DNA from: Streptomyces sp. DH41
Lineage (GTDB): Bacteria > Actinomycetota > Actinomycetes > Streptomycetales > Streptomycetaceae
Assembly: GCF_029813785.1 (NCBI RefSeq)
Contig: NZ_JARVKY010000032.1
Span: 1-64,000, forward strand
Direction of reading: 5' to 3'
DNA length: 64,000 nt
In this document: positions 54,904 to 62,132 of the stretch, in pieces
How positions within the stretch are numbered: the first letter of the stretch is position 1
How the letters are laid out: each line of letters starts with the position of its first letter
Position numbers and translations under genes: made by a program
Notes under the pieces: model-generated
Told to the model about the DNA's origin: nothing
Seen by the model: the letters and a program-made list of their open reading frames with translations, nothing else
Database searches by the model: none

Positions 54904-56331
54904 ATGTCAGACAGCTCCACCCTGCCGCCCGCACGACTGCGCCCCGAAGCGGAACTGGCCCGCGACGCGCTGTCGGCGCCGGTGCTCTCCCGGGCCGCCC
55001 GGCTGGCCCGCTGGGCCGGTCCGGACACCCGCGTCGACGCCGGGGGCGGGCTCGTCGAGGAGCAGTTGCCGTCGGCGGCCGAGGAGCTCGGGCTGAGCGG
55101 GGACGACGCCGCGGCGTACGCGAGCGAGGCGTGGCGGATCGCCGTGGACACCGGGCTCGTCGAGATCACCGACGAGGAGGCGGGCACCGTCGCGACGGGC
55201 GAGGACCTCGCCACGCTCACCGGCGGCTCCCCGCAGGACGTGCTCGGACTGTGGCTCACCGCCCTGGAGGCGGTGCTCGCCGACGCGAGCGTGCCCGACC
55301 TCGACGACCTGGTCGACGCCATGGCCGAGGGCGGCGAGGTCGACCTGTCGTCCCTCGACTGGGACCCGGAGGCCGAGGCGGAACTCCTCGACGGCGTGCT
55401 CGGCAACCTCTACCTGCTCACCGTCGGCGAGGACCACCCCGGCGACGCCTCGGTGCCGCTGCCCGCGCTGGCCGCGTCCGTGATCGTGCCCAGCGACATG
55501 GGCGAGCCCACCAACGACGTGCTGGAGCAGGTCTCCGACGCGATGATGCGGCTGGACGACCAGTTCCGGCTGCTGGAACCCATCGGCCTCGTCGAGTACC
55601 AGCCGGTCGACGAGGCCCTGATGGCCGACGCGGACGAGGAGCCCGCGGCCCCCGTCGACGAGGCCGACGTCGCCCGCTACGGCATGGTGCGGCTCACCCC
55701 GCTCGGCCTGTACGGACTGCGCGCCCGGCTGCTGGAAGCCGGTTTCGAGGCCCCCGCCGTCGGCGACCTCGCCGACAAGGGCGCCGACGTCCTGCTCGAC
55801 GGCACGGCCCCCTTCCCGCCGGCCGCCGCCCACGCCGAGACCGAGCTGTGGCTGGCCGGCCGGGGCCCCCTCACCGCGGCCCGCGAACTGCTGGCGGCGG
55901 CGCGCGGCTCGGACGCCGGCGCGCCCCTGCGCCGGCTGCGCTGCCAGCAGGCGCTGTCCCTGGTCGGCACCGAGGCGGAGCCCGCGCTGCGGGAGGTCCT
56001 CGACGACGGCGAGCTGGGCGGCCTGGCCCGGGTCTGGCTGACCGAGCACGGCGCCCGGGACGTGCCGGCCCCGCCGCAGGAGATGGTCTTCTGGCTGACC
56101 ATCGACACGGTGGCCGCACAACTCGCGGCCGAGGGCAACTCCGAGGAACTGCGCGCCCTGGTGGAAGGCCTGGCCCGGCAGCACAGCGGGTTCTTCGACA
56201 CGGTGTGGCGGATCGACCACCCGGCCACGCCGGACGTCCTGGAGGCGATGGGGCGGCTGCACCCCGACAAGAAGATCGCCAAGGAGGCGCGCAAGGCGGC
56301 CTTCAAGGCGCGGTCGCAGCAGAGCGGCTGA
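54904..56331 (+). CDS. Conserved hypothetical protein (actinobacterial)
   Basis: 475-aa soluble acidic protein that I cannot assign. It is largely helical and Asp/Glu/Ala-rich. An N-terminal helical part (ARLARWAGPDTRVDAGGGLV) is followed by Glu/Asp-rich segments. The C-terminal third contains repeated helix pairs of HEAT-like type (ALREVLDDGELGGLARVWLT; ALVEGLARQHSGFFDTVWRI; VLEAMGRLHPDKKIAKEARK), suggesting a protein-interaction scaffold. No signal peptide, no catalytic motif. ATG 54904 follows GAGGAGAAA. Confidence 0.7.
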   Translation: MSDSSTLPPARLRPEAELARDALSAPVLSRAARLARWAGPDTRVDAGGGLVEEQLPSAAEELGLSGDDAAAYASEAWRIAVDTGLVEITDEEAGTVATGEDLATLTGGSPQDVLGLWLTALEAVLADASVPDLDDLVDAMAEGGEVDLSSLDWDPEAEAELLDGVLGNLYLLTVGEDHPGDASVPLPALAASVIVPSDMGEPTNDVLEQVSDAMMRLDDQFRLLEPIGLVEYQPVDEALMADADEEPAAPVDEADVARYGMVRLTPLGLYGLRARLLEAGFEAPAVGDLADKGADVLLDGTAPFPPAAAHAETELWLAGRGPLTAARELLAAARGSDAGAPLRRLRCQQALSLVGTEAEPALREVLDDGELGGLARVWLTEHGARDVPAPPQEMVFWLTIDTVAAQLAAEGNSEELRALVEGLARQHSGFFDTVWRIDHPATPDVLEAMGRLHPDKKIAKEARKAAFKARSQQSG

Positions 56332-56426
56332 CGCCGGGCGCGGCGGGACCGACGGCGCGGACGCCGGCGGTCCCGTCCGCGGGGCGCGTACGGGACCGGT
56401 GAGCGCGCGGGGGAAGGCCTCCGCCC

Positions 56427-56471
56427 GTTCAGCTCCCGTTCAGGCACGGGCGGGACCCCCGTTCAGGCGCG
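56427..56471 (+). promoter_or_regulatory. PHO-box-like direct repeats before phoX
   Basis: GTTCA repeats start at 56427, 56438 and 56461, that is, 11 bases and then 23 bases apart. Units GTTCAGGCACG and GTTCAGGCGCG fit the PhoP unit at 9 of 11 positions; the first unit is weaker. They end 67 bases before the phosphatase start. Confidence 0.55.
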
Positions 56472-56538
56472 GGCGCGACCGTGGCGCCGAACCGAGGTCC
56501 GCCACCCTCCACGGCAGTCCACCGTCACAGGAGACACC

Positions 56539-58014
56539 ATGTCGCTCACCCGCAGGGATTTCGCCGGCCGATCCGCGCTCACGGGCGCCGGAGTCGTGCT
56601 GGCGGGCAGCGTCGGCGCCCTCGCCACGGCTCCCAACGCCCTCGCGTCCACGGACACCGAGAGCGCGGGGGAGGAGCACGGCCGAGGCCACGGACACGAC
56701 CACGGACACGACCACGGCGGGGTCGGTTACGGACCCCTGCTCCCCGACCCCGACGGCATCCTCGCCCTGCCCGCGGGCTTCCGGTACGAGATCATCACCT
56801 ACTGCGGCCGGACCAGGCTGGAGTCGGGCGAGTACACGCCGTCCAACCACGACGGCACCGCCGCCTTCGACGGCCCGCGCGGCACCACCCTCCTGGTCAA
56901 CAACCACGAACTCGGCGGCCACCGCGACGACTGGCCCCACCCCGTCCCGCTCACCGAGGGCCTCGTCTACGACCCGGCCGCCGCCGGCGGCTGCACCGTC
57001 GTCGAGGTCCGCCGCGGCGGCCACGTCGCCGAGTGGGTCGGCATCGCCGGCACCGCCACCAACTGCGCGGGCGGCAGCACCTCGTGGGGCACCTGGCTGA
57101 CCTGCGAGGAGACCGAGGACAAGGCCGGCGAGGAGGGGATGACCAAGGACCACGGCTACGTCTTCGAGGTCGACCCCGAGGACCGGCGCGCCAACCGCGA
57201 CCCCAAGCCGATCAAGGCCCTGGGCCGCTACGCCCACGAGGCCGTCGTCATCGACCCCAGGCGCGGCCACGCCTACCTCACCGAGGACGCCTCCGGCCCC
57301 AACGGCCTCCTCTACCGCTGGGCCCCGCCGGAGGGCTTCCGGCACGGCCGCGGCCGGCTGCGCACCCTCGCCGACGACGCCGGGACCCTCCAGGCCGCCA
57401 AGTGCTTCGACTCCGGCGGCAAGTTCGTCGACGACCTCTCCCGCGCGACGAGGACCGGCACCGTCTACGGCGTCGACTGGATCGACGTCCCCGACCGCGA
57501 CGCGCGGACCACCTCCGTGCGCAAGCAGTTCACCGACGGACAGGTCACCCGGGCCCGCAAGCTGGAGGGCATGTGGTGGGCCGACGGCGGCGCCTACATC
57601 GTCTCCTCCTTCGCCCGTGACGAGAGCCCCGGCCGGCCGCACGACGGCCAGGTCTGGTTCTACGACCCCAAGCGCCGCACCCTCACCCTGAAGGTCCTCC
57701 TCGGCGTCAACGCCGACCCGTCCGCCGACGGCGCCTTCGACGGCCCCGACAACATCACCGTCTCCCCGTACGGCGGCCTGGTCATCGCCGAGGACGGCGA
57801 CGGCGTCCAGCACCTGTTCGGCGCCACCGACAGCGGACGTACCTACCCCATCGCCCGCAACGACCTGAACGTCGGCAGCGAGGACGACCCCGAGTACAGC
57901 GAGTTCACCGGCGTCACCTTCTCGCCCGACGGCCGGACCCTCTACGCCAACATCCAGGACCCCGGCATCATGCTCGCGATCACCGGGCCCTGGAAGCGGC
58001 AGAAGCGCCGGTAG
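56539..58014 (+). CDS. phoX: PhoX-family (DUF839) secreted phosphatase
   Basis: 491-aa exported protein. The N-terminus SLTRRDFAGRSALTGAGVVL is a twin-arginine signal, so the enzyme is folded before export. A His/Gly/Asp-rich stretch (HGRGHGHDHGHDHGG) follows and may bind metal. The PhoX domain starts LLPDPDGILALPAGFRYEII and contains the beta-propeller landmarks LLVNNHELGG, WGTWLTCEETED and YLTEDASGPNGLLYRW. PhoX enzymes use Ca2+/Fe and release phosphate from many esters. PHO-like repeats upstream and a secreted nuclease nearby fit phosphate starvation. The symbol rests on family likeness. Confidence 0.88.
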   Translation: MSLTRRDFAGRSALTGAGVVLAGSVGALATAPNALASTDTESAGEEHGRGHGHDHGHDHGGVGYGPLLPDPDGILALPAGFRYEIITYCGRTRLESGEYTPSNHDGTAAFDGPRGTTLLVNNHELGGHRDDWPHPVPLTEGLVYDPAAAGGCTVVEVRRGGHVAEWVGIAGTATNCAGGSTSWGTWLTCEETEDKAGEEGMTKDHGYVFEVDPEDRRANRDPKPIKALGRYAHEAVVIDPRRGHAYLTEDASGPNGLLYRWAPPEGFRHGRGRLRTLADDAGTLQAAKCFDSGGKFVDDLSRATRTGTVYGVDWIDVPDRDARTTSVRKQFTDGQVTRARKLEGMWWADGGAYIVSSFARDESPGRPHDGQVWFYDPKRRTLTLKVLLGVNADPSADGAFDGPDNITVSPYGGLVIAEDGDGVQHLFGATDSGRTYPIARNDLNVGSEDDPEYSEFTGVTFSPDGRTLYANIQDPGIMLAITGPWKRQKRR

Positions 58015-58046
58015 TCAATTCGCTCGCCCGAGCGGCGGCCGCCCTT

Positions 58047-58052
58047 TAGAGT
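58047..58052 (+). promoter_or_regulatory. -10 of the Y RNA array
   Basis: TAGAGT (TANNNT). A start point 7-8 bases downstream falls at 58059-58060, exactly where the terminal helix of the first Y RNA begins. No -35 at standard spacing. Confidence 0.5.
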
Positions 58053-58059
58053 GATGAAC

Positions 58060-58195
58060 GTCCAGGTGCGAAGGCAGGACCTACTTCCACTGATAATGGG
58101 GCGGCCACGGGTTCGAGTCCCGTCACCGGTACAACGCGCCGGTGTAGCTCAGGGGTGAGAGCACCTTGTCGGTTCCGCCGACCTGAACTCTGGAC
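58060..58195 (+). ncRNA. Candidate Y RNA 1 with permuted tRNA mimic (YrlA-like)
   Basis: Terminal helix GTCCAG (58060-58065) with CTGGAC (58190-58195). Ro-binding-type 5' box GGTGCGAAGGCAGG starts at 58065; 3' box GCCGACCTGAACTC at 58177-58190. A 5-bp helix GGCGG/CCGCC (58100-58104 with 58175-58179) sits where a tRNA has its anticodon stem and encloses, in permuted order: T-arm ACGGG-TTCGAGT-CCCGT (58107-58123); acceptor 3' strand CACCGGT (58124-58130); 7-base loop; acceptor 5' strand GCCGGTG (58138-58144); TA; D-arm GCTC-AGGGGTGA-GAGC (58147-58162). About 136 nt. Human Y1 has a like 5' box (GGUCCGAAGGUAG). Location just upstream of the Ro60 gene fits the known rsr-yrlA linkage. No CCA end, so it is not a tRNA gene. 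Confidence 0.85.
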
Positions 58196-58212
58196 ACCTA
58201 CAACTTCACGTA

Positions 58213-58285
58213 CCTCCCGGTGCGCGGGCCGCGGCTACTTCGTTGTGATCGAATTCAAAGCCGCCGCCGACCTGATCTCGGGAGG
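58213..58285 (+). ncRNA. Candidate Y RNA 2, minimal form without tRNA mimic
   Basis: Terminal helix CCTCCCG (58213-58219) with CGGGAGG (58279-58285). 5' box GGTGCGCGGGCCGCGG starts at 58219, with CTACTTCG after it as in copies 1 and 3; 3' box GCCGACCTGATCTC at 58266-58279. Inside, GCGGCT (58231-58236) pairs with AGCCGC (58259-58264), and TTCG/CGAA closes a 7-base loop. About 73 nt, with no T-arm, acceptor or D-arm. The simple stem-loop resembles a classical metazoan-like Y RNA. It is separated by 17 bases from copy 1 and 13 from copy 3. It could also be a remnant that lost the mimic, but both helices are intact. Confidence 0.7.
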
Positions 58286-58298
58286 CGCGGCAAATGAC

Positions 58299-58437
58299 GG
58301 GTGCCCGGTGCGCAGGCAGCGGATACTTCCTACGCCGGACGGTTGCGGGTTCGAATCCCGTCACCGACCTCGGGTCGGTGTAGCTCAAATGGCAGAGCAT
58401 CCGTATGTTCCGTCGCCGACTCCGACCTCGGGCACCC
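58299..58437 (+). ncRNA. Candidate Y RNA 3 with permuted tRNA mimic (YrlA-like)
   Basis: Terminal helix GGGTGCCCG (58299-58307) with CGGGCACCC (58429-58437). 5' box GGTGCGCAGGCAGCGG from 58307, then ATACTTCC; 3' box GCCGACTCCGACCTC at 58415-58429. Module-closing helix GACGG/CCGTC (58338-58342 with 58410-58414) differs from copy 1 by a compensated pair. Permuted mimic: T-arm GCGGG-TTCGAAT-CCCGT (58345-58361), acceptor CACCGACC (58362-58369), triloop TCG, GGTCGGTG (58373-58380), TA, D-arm GCTC-AAATGGCA-GAGC (58383-58398). About 139 nt. A T/C-rich stretch (TTCTTCT) follows the 3' end, 47 bases before the Ro60 start codon. Confidence 0.85.
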
Positions 58438-58484
58438 TTCTTCTGCCGCGCCCTCCCACCGAAAGGAATTCGGGGGAATTCACC

Positions 58485-60068
58485 ATGGCGCGATTCAACA
58501 CCAAGGCCGCGAAGGCGCAGCCCACCTCGCGCGTGACGTCGACGGGCCGCGTCCTGCGCACCCACGAGGGCGGCCGGGGCCACGAGCGCGACGCGCGCTC
58601 CGAGCTCTTCCTGCTCTCGGTGGCCAACTTGGTCTCGCAGCAGACCTTCTACGAGAGGGGGGCCGCCCGCGACGACCGGTTCGCCACGCTCGTGCGCGAG
58701 CTCGCCCTCACCGACCCCGCGTGGACGGCCGGCCTGCTCGGCTGGCTGCGCGGCGAGGGCAACCTGCGCACCGCCTCGGTCGTCGGCGCCGCCGAGTACG
58801 TCAAGGCCCGCCTCGACGCCGGCGCCACCGACGGCCCGACGAACCGGCAGGTCGTCGCCTCCGTCCTCCAGCGCCCCGACGAGCCCGGCGAACTGCTCGC
58901 GTACTGGACGTCGACGTACGGCCGCGCCGTGCCCAAGCCGGTCAAGCGGGGTATCGCCGACGCCGTACGGCGGCTCTACCAAGGCAAGTCGCTGCTGAAG
59001 TACGACACCGCGGGCAAGGGCTACCGCTTCGGCGACATCCTCAACCTGGTGCACGCGGCGCCCGACCCGGACAAGCCGTGGCAGGGCGAGCTGTTCGAGT
59101 ACGCCCTCGACCGCCGGCACAACCCGGACACCGCGGTGCCGCCCGCCTCGAACCGCGTCCTGACCGCGCACCGCGAGCTGATGGCGCTGCCCGTCGCCCG
59201 GCGGCGAGCGGTCGTCACCGCGCCCGACGGTGCCGAGCGGCTCGCGGCGGCGGGCATGACGTGGGAGATGCTGGCGGGCTGGCTCCAGGGACCGATGGAC
59301 AAGGCGGCCTGGGAGGCGGTGATCCCGTCCATGGGCGCGATGGCACTGACCCGAAACCTACGCAACTTCGACGAGGCCGGCGTGTCCGACGAGGTCGCCG
59401 CCCGGGTGGCGGCGCGGATCAGCGACCCGGCCGAGGTGGCGCGCTCGCGGCAGTTCCCCTTCCGCTACCTCGCCGCGTACCAGCACGCGCCGTCGCTGCG
59501 CTGGTCGTACCCGCTGGAGCAGGCGCTCGGCCACTCGCTGGCCAACGTGCCCGCGCTGCCCGGCCGGACGCTGGTCCTCGTGGACCGCTCGGGCTCGATG
59601 TTCTACTCGCGGATGTCGGACCGTTCGGAACTCAACCGGGCCGACGCGGCGGCGGTCTTCGGCACGGCGATCGCGCTCCGGGCGGCGGACGCGGACCTCG
59701 TCGAGTTCGGTACGTCGAGCAACCGCGTGACGTACCGCGAGGGCGAGTCGGTGCTGAAGATCCTGGAGCGCTTCGGTGACCTCGGCGGCACCGACACGAC
59801 CGAAGCGGTCCGCCGGCACTACAGGAAGCACGACCGGGTGCTGATCGTCACCGACGAGCAGTACGCGCACAGCCGGTACGGCGACCCGACCGAGCAGGTC
59901 CCGGAGCACGTGCCGGTCTACACCTGGAACCTGGCCGGATACCGGGCGGGCCACGGGCCGTCGGGCAAGGCCGGCCGGCACATCTTCGGCGGCCTGACGG
60001 ACGCTGCTTTCCGGATGGTTCCGCTGCTCGAGGCCGGCCGGGACGCCGACTGGCCCTGGGCGGACTGA
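58485..60068 (+). CDS. rsr: Ro60/TROVE-domain RNA-binding protein (Rsr)
   Basis: 527-aa bacterial orthologue of Ro60, a ring-shaped protein that binds Y RNAs and damaged or misfolded RNA and, with PNPase in some bacteria, takes part in RNA decay. The N-terminal two thirds form the HEAT-repeat TROVE domain (ARSELFLLSVANLVSQQTFY near residue 40, AGAAEYVKARLDAG-type helices, MGAMALTRNLRNFDEAGVSD near 285). The C-terminal vWA domain shows the MIDAS motif LVDRSGSMFYSRMS near residue 365, GGTDTTEAVRRH and VLIVTDEQY. ATG 58485 (behind CGGGGGAA) is chosen because the frame upstream runs into the Y RNA region. A hairpin follows the gene. Confidence 0.95.
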   Translation: MARFNTKAAKAQPTSRVTSTGRVLRTHEGGRGHERDARSELFLLSVANLVSQQTFYERGAARDDRFATLVRELALTDPAWTAGLLGWLRGEGNLRTASVVGAAEYVKARLDAGATDGPTNRQVVASVLQRPDEPGELLAYWTSTYGRAVPKPVKRGIADAVRRLYQGKSLLKYDTAGKGYRFGDILNLVHAAPDPDKPWQGELFEYALDRRHNPDTAVPPASNRVLTAHRELMALPVARRRAVVTAPDGAERLAAAGMTWEMLAGWLQGPMDKAAWEAVIPSMGAMALTRNLRNFDEAGVSDEVAARVAARISDPAEVARSRQFPFRYLAAYQHAPSLRWSYPLEQALGHSLANVPALPGRTLVLVDRSGSMFYSRMSDRSELNRADAAAVFGTAIALRAADADLVEFGTSSNRVTYREGESVLKILERFGDLGGTDTTEAVRRHYRKHDRVLIVTDEQYAHSRYGDPTEQVPEHVPVYTWNLAGYRAGHGPSGKAGRHIFGGLTDAAFRMVPLLEAGRDADWPWAD

Positions 60069-60076
60069 GCCGACGG

Positions 60077-60110
60077 CCGGCCCGCACCCCGCGCGGGGAG
60101 TGCGGGCCGG
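60077..60110 (+). terminator. Terminator after rsr
   Basis: CCGGCCCGCAC (60077-60087) pairs with GTGCGGGCCGG (60100-60110), with an inner CCC/GGG pair, 9 bases after the rsr stop. Confidence 0.75.
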
Positions 60111-60170
60111 GTCGCGGAGCCCGCGCGATAGGGTGCGCGCAAGGTTGCCTGGTGGGCAGGGAGTGACGGG

Positions 60171-60743
60171 ATGGCGCAGGTCAGGCCCATGCGTGCGGAT
60201 GCCCGGCGTAATCGTGAGCGGTTGCTCGTGGTGGCGGCACAGGCCTTCGCCGAGCACGGTGAGGGCGCCTCGCTGGACGACATCGCCAAGCGCGCGGGGG
60301 TCGGCGTCGGCACGCTGTACCGGCATTTCCCGACGCGGCGGGCGTTGCTGGAGGCCGCCTACCTGGAACGGATCGAGGCGATCGCGGCACGCGCGGACGT
60401 CATCGCGGGGGAGCTGGCGCCGGGCGAGGCCCTCATCGCGTGGCTCGACGAACTCGCCGCCGGGATGCTCCAGGTGCGGGGGCTCAGGGCGCTGCTGGAC
60501 ACGGCCGTCGAGGACGGTGGCCCGGCGGCGGACCGGGCGTCGTGCGGCGACTGCGTGCGGGGCGCGGTGACGCGGTTGGTGCGGGCCGCGCAGGACGCGG
60601 GGACGCTGCGGCCGGACGTCGAGCCGATCGAGGTGCTGCGGCTGGTGCACGGGGTGGTGACGGCGGCCGAGTCGACGCGGGGGGAGCAGGGAACGTGCGT
60701 CCGGCGGTATCTGTCGCTGGTGTGGCACGGACTACGGGCGTGA
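60171..60743 (+). CDS. TetR-family transcriptional regulator
   Basis: 190-aa repressor. The N-terminal domain shows ADARRNRERLLVVAAQAFAEHG and the helix-turn-helix ASLDDIAKRAGVGVGTLYRHFPTRRALL at residues 31-58, a very typical TetR motif. The C-terminal domain is of the SbtR-like type with a CGDC pair (residues 125-128) that might sense redox state or ligand. Target unknown; the divergent or downstream efflux gene usual for such regulators is absent. ATG 60171. Confidence 0.9.
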   Translation: MAQVRPMRADARRNRERLLVVAAQAFAEHGEGASLDDIAKRAGVGVGTLYRHFPTRRALLEAAYLERIEAIAARADVIAGELAPGEALIAWLDELAAGMLQVRGLRALLDTAVEDGGPAADRASCGDCVRGAVTRLVRAAQDAGTLRPDVEPIEVLRLVHGVVTAAESTRGEQGTCVRRYLSLVWHGLRA

Positions 60744-60778
60744 GGGCGCTCCCGGCACGGGGAGCGCCCTCACGCCCG
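60735..60778. terminator. 19-bp bidirectional terminator
   Basis: 60735-60753 pairs with 60760-60778 (perfect 19-bp arms, 6-base loop). It overlaps the TetR stop codon and lies before the end of the convergent TerD gene. Confidence 0.85.
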
Positions 60779-60783
60779 GCTGC

Positions 60784-62025
60784 CTACAGCGCCTGGGCCG
60801 ACGGCTTCACCATGCCCTTGACCGTGCGGGACTTGACGAAGTCGCCCATGGCGGTCATCTCCCACTCGCCCGAGTACTGACGGATCAGCTTCGCCATCAT
60901 CACGCCGGTCTGCGGCTCGGCGCTGGTGAGGTCGAAGCGGACCAGTTCCTCACCGGTCGCGGCGTCCAGGAGACGGCAGTAGGCCTTGGCGACCTCCGTG
61001 AACTTCTGGCCGGTGAACGAGTTGACCGTGAAGACCAGGCCGCTGACCTCCTGCGGGAGCCGGCCCAGGTCGACGGTGATCACCTCGTCGTCGCCGCCGC
61101 CCTCGCCGGTGAGGTTGTCACCGGAGTGCTTGATCGCGCCGCCCACGATCTGGAGCTTGCCGAAGTAGCAGCTGTCGATGTGGTTGCGCTGCGGGCCGTA
61201 CGCGATGACCGACGCGTCCAGGTCGATGTCCTTGCCGCGGTACGCCGGCTCCCAGCCGAGGCCCATCTTGACCTGGGAGAGCATCGGCCGGCCGCCCTTG
61301 ACCAGGGAGACGGTCTGGTTCTTCTGGAGGCTGACCCGGCCCTTGTCGAGGTTGATCTTGCCGGCGCCCGGGGCGGGGGCGGGGGGCGCGGCCGGTGCCG
61401 CGGGGGGAGCGGAGGGCATCGTCGGCGCGGCGGCGGGCGGGGGCGGCTGGGTGGCCGCCTGGGACCGCTGCGGAGCCGGCGGGGCGGCCGGCTGGGCGGC
61501 CGGCTGGGCGGCCGGTGCGGCCGGCTCCTCCACCGAGACGCCGAAGTCGGTCGCGATGCCGGCCAGGCCGTTGGAGTAGCCCTGGCCGACCGCGCGGGCC
61601 TTCCAGGCGCCGTTGCGCAGGTAGACCTCCACGATCACCAGTGCGGTCTCGGCGCCGAGCTGCGGGGGCGTGAAGGAGGCGAGGACGGAGTTGTCGTCCG
61701 CGTTGCGGATGGTGGCGGTCGGTTCGATGCCCTGGAAGGTCTGCCCGGCGGCGTCCGGGCTGGCGGTGACGACGATCTTCTCGATGCCCGGCGGGACGGC
61801 GGAGGTGTCGACCACGATCGCGTCCGGGGCGGTGCCGCCGCCGGAGCGGTAGGTCACGCCCTGGCCGGTGGGCTGGTTGTAGAAGATGAAGTCGTCGTCG
61901 GAGCGCACCTTGCCGTCGGCGGTGAGCAGCAGGCCCGATACGTCGAGCCGCACGGGCGCGGCGACGTCCACCGTCACGCGGGCGGCGGAGAGGGGGATGT
62001 TCGAGCCGGGGGTCATAGCTGTCAT
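60784..62025 (-). CDS. Two-domain TerD (tellurite-resistance/stress) protein
   Basis: 413-aa protein with an N-terminal TerD-like domain (about residues 1-175: LDVSGLLLTADGKVRSDDDF, FYNQPTGQGVTYRSGGG), a 70-residue Pro/Ala/Gln-rich linker (repeats of AAQPAAQPAAPPAP type) and a second TerD domain (about residues 250-400: VKMGLGWEPAYRGKDIDLDA, DNLTGEGGGDDEVITVDLG with the Ca2+-binding acidic loop, GLVFTVNSFTGQKFTEVAKA). TerD proteins bind Ca2+ and are tied to tellurite, phage and envelope stress. Two TerD units on a flexible linker are common in Streptomyces. ATG 62025, or an ATG 9 bases later. Confidence 0.9.
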   Translation of the reverse strand: MTAMTPGSNIPLSAARVTVDVAAPVRLDVSGLLLTADGKVRSDDDFIFYNQPTGQGVTYRSGGGTAPDAIVVDTSAVPPGIEKIVVTASPDAAGQTFQGIEPTATIRNADDNSVLASFTPPQLGAETALVIVEVYLRNGAWKARAVGQGYSNGLAGIATDFGVSVEEPAAPAAQPAAQPAAPPAPQRSQAATQPPPPAAAPTMPSAPPAAPAAPPAPAPGAGKINLDKGRVSLQKNQTVSLVKGGRPMLSQVKMGLGWEPAYRGKDIDLDASVIAYGPQRNHIDSCYFGKLQIVGGAIKHSGDNLTGEGGGDDEVITVDLGRLPQEVSGLVFTVNSFTGQKFTEVAKAYCRLLDAATGEELVRFDLTSAEPQTGVMMAKLIRQYSGEWEMTAMGDFVKSRTVKGMVKPSAQAL

Positions 62026-62132
62026 GCCGGGTGAACGAGCGAGGGCGTTTTACCGTTCCCTTACCCGGGGGCCAATCGGGTCAGTGGTGGGTGGGGCGAC
62101 CGTCCCGCCGCCCCACCCCGCGCCGGACGCGC

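Noticed and set aside
58107..58162. Possible tRNA genes or tRNA fragments (T-arm and D-arm consensus at 58107-58162 and 58345-58398)
   Set aside because: The halves are in permuted order, the acceptor end is a closed hairpin, there is no anticodon loop or CCA end, and both lie inside Ro-type stems upstream of rsr. They are read as tRNA mimics in Y RNAs.
58155..58484. N-terminal extension of the Ro60 reading frame back to 58155
   Set aside because: It runs through the structured RNA region with no family similarity; the ATG at 58485 has a ribosome binding site and the expected N-terminus.
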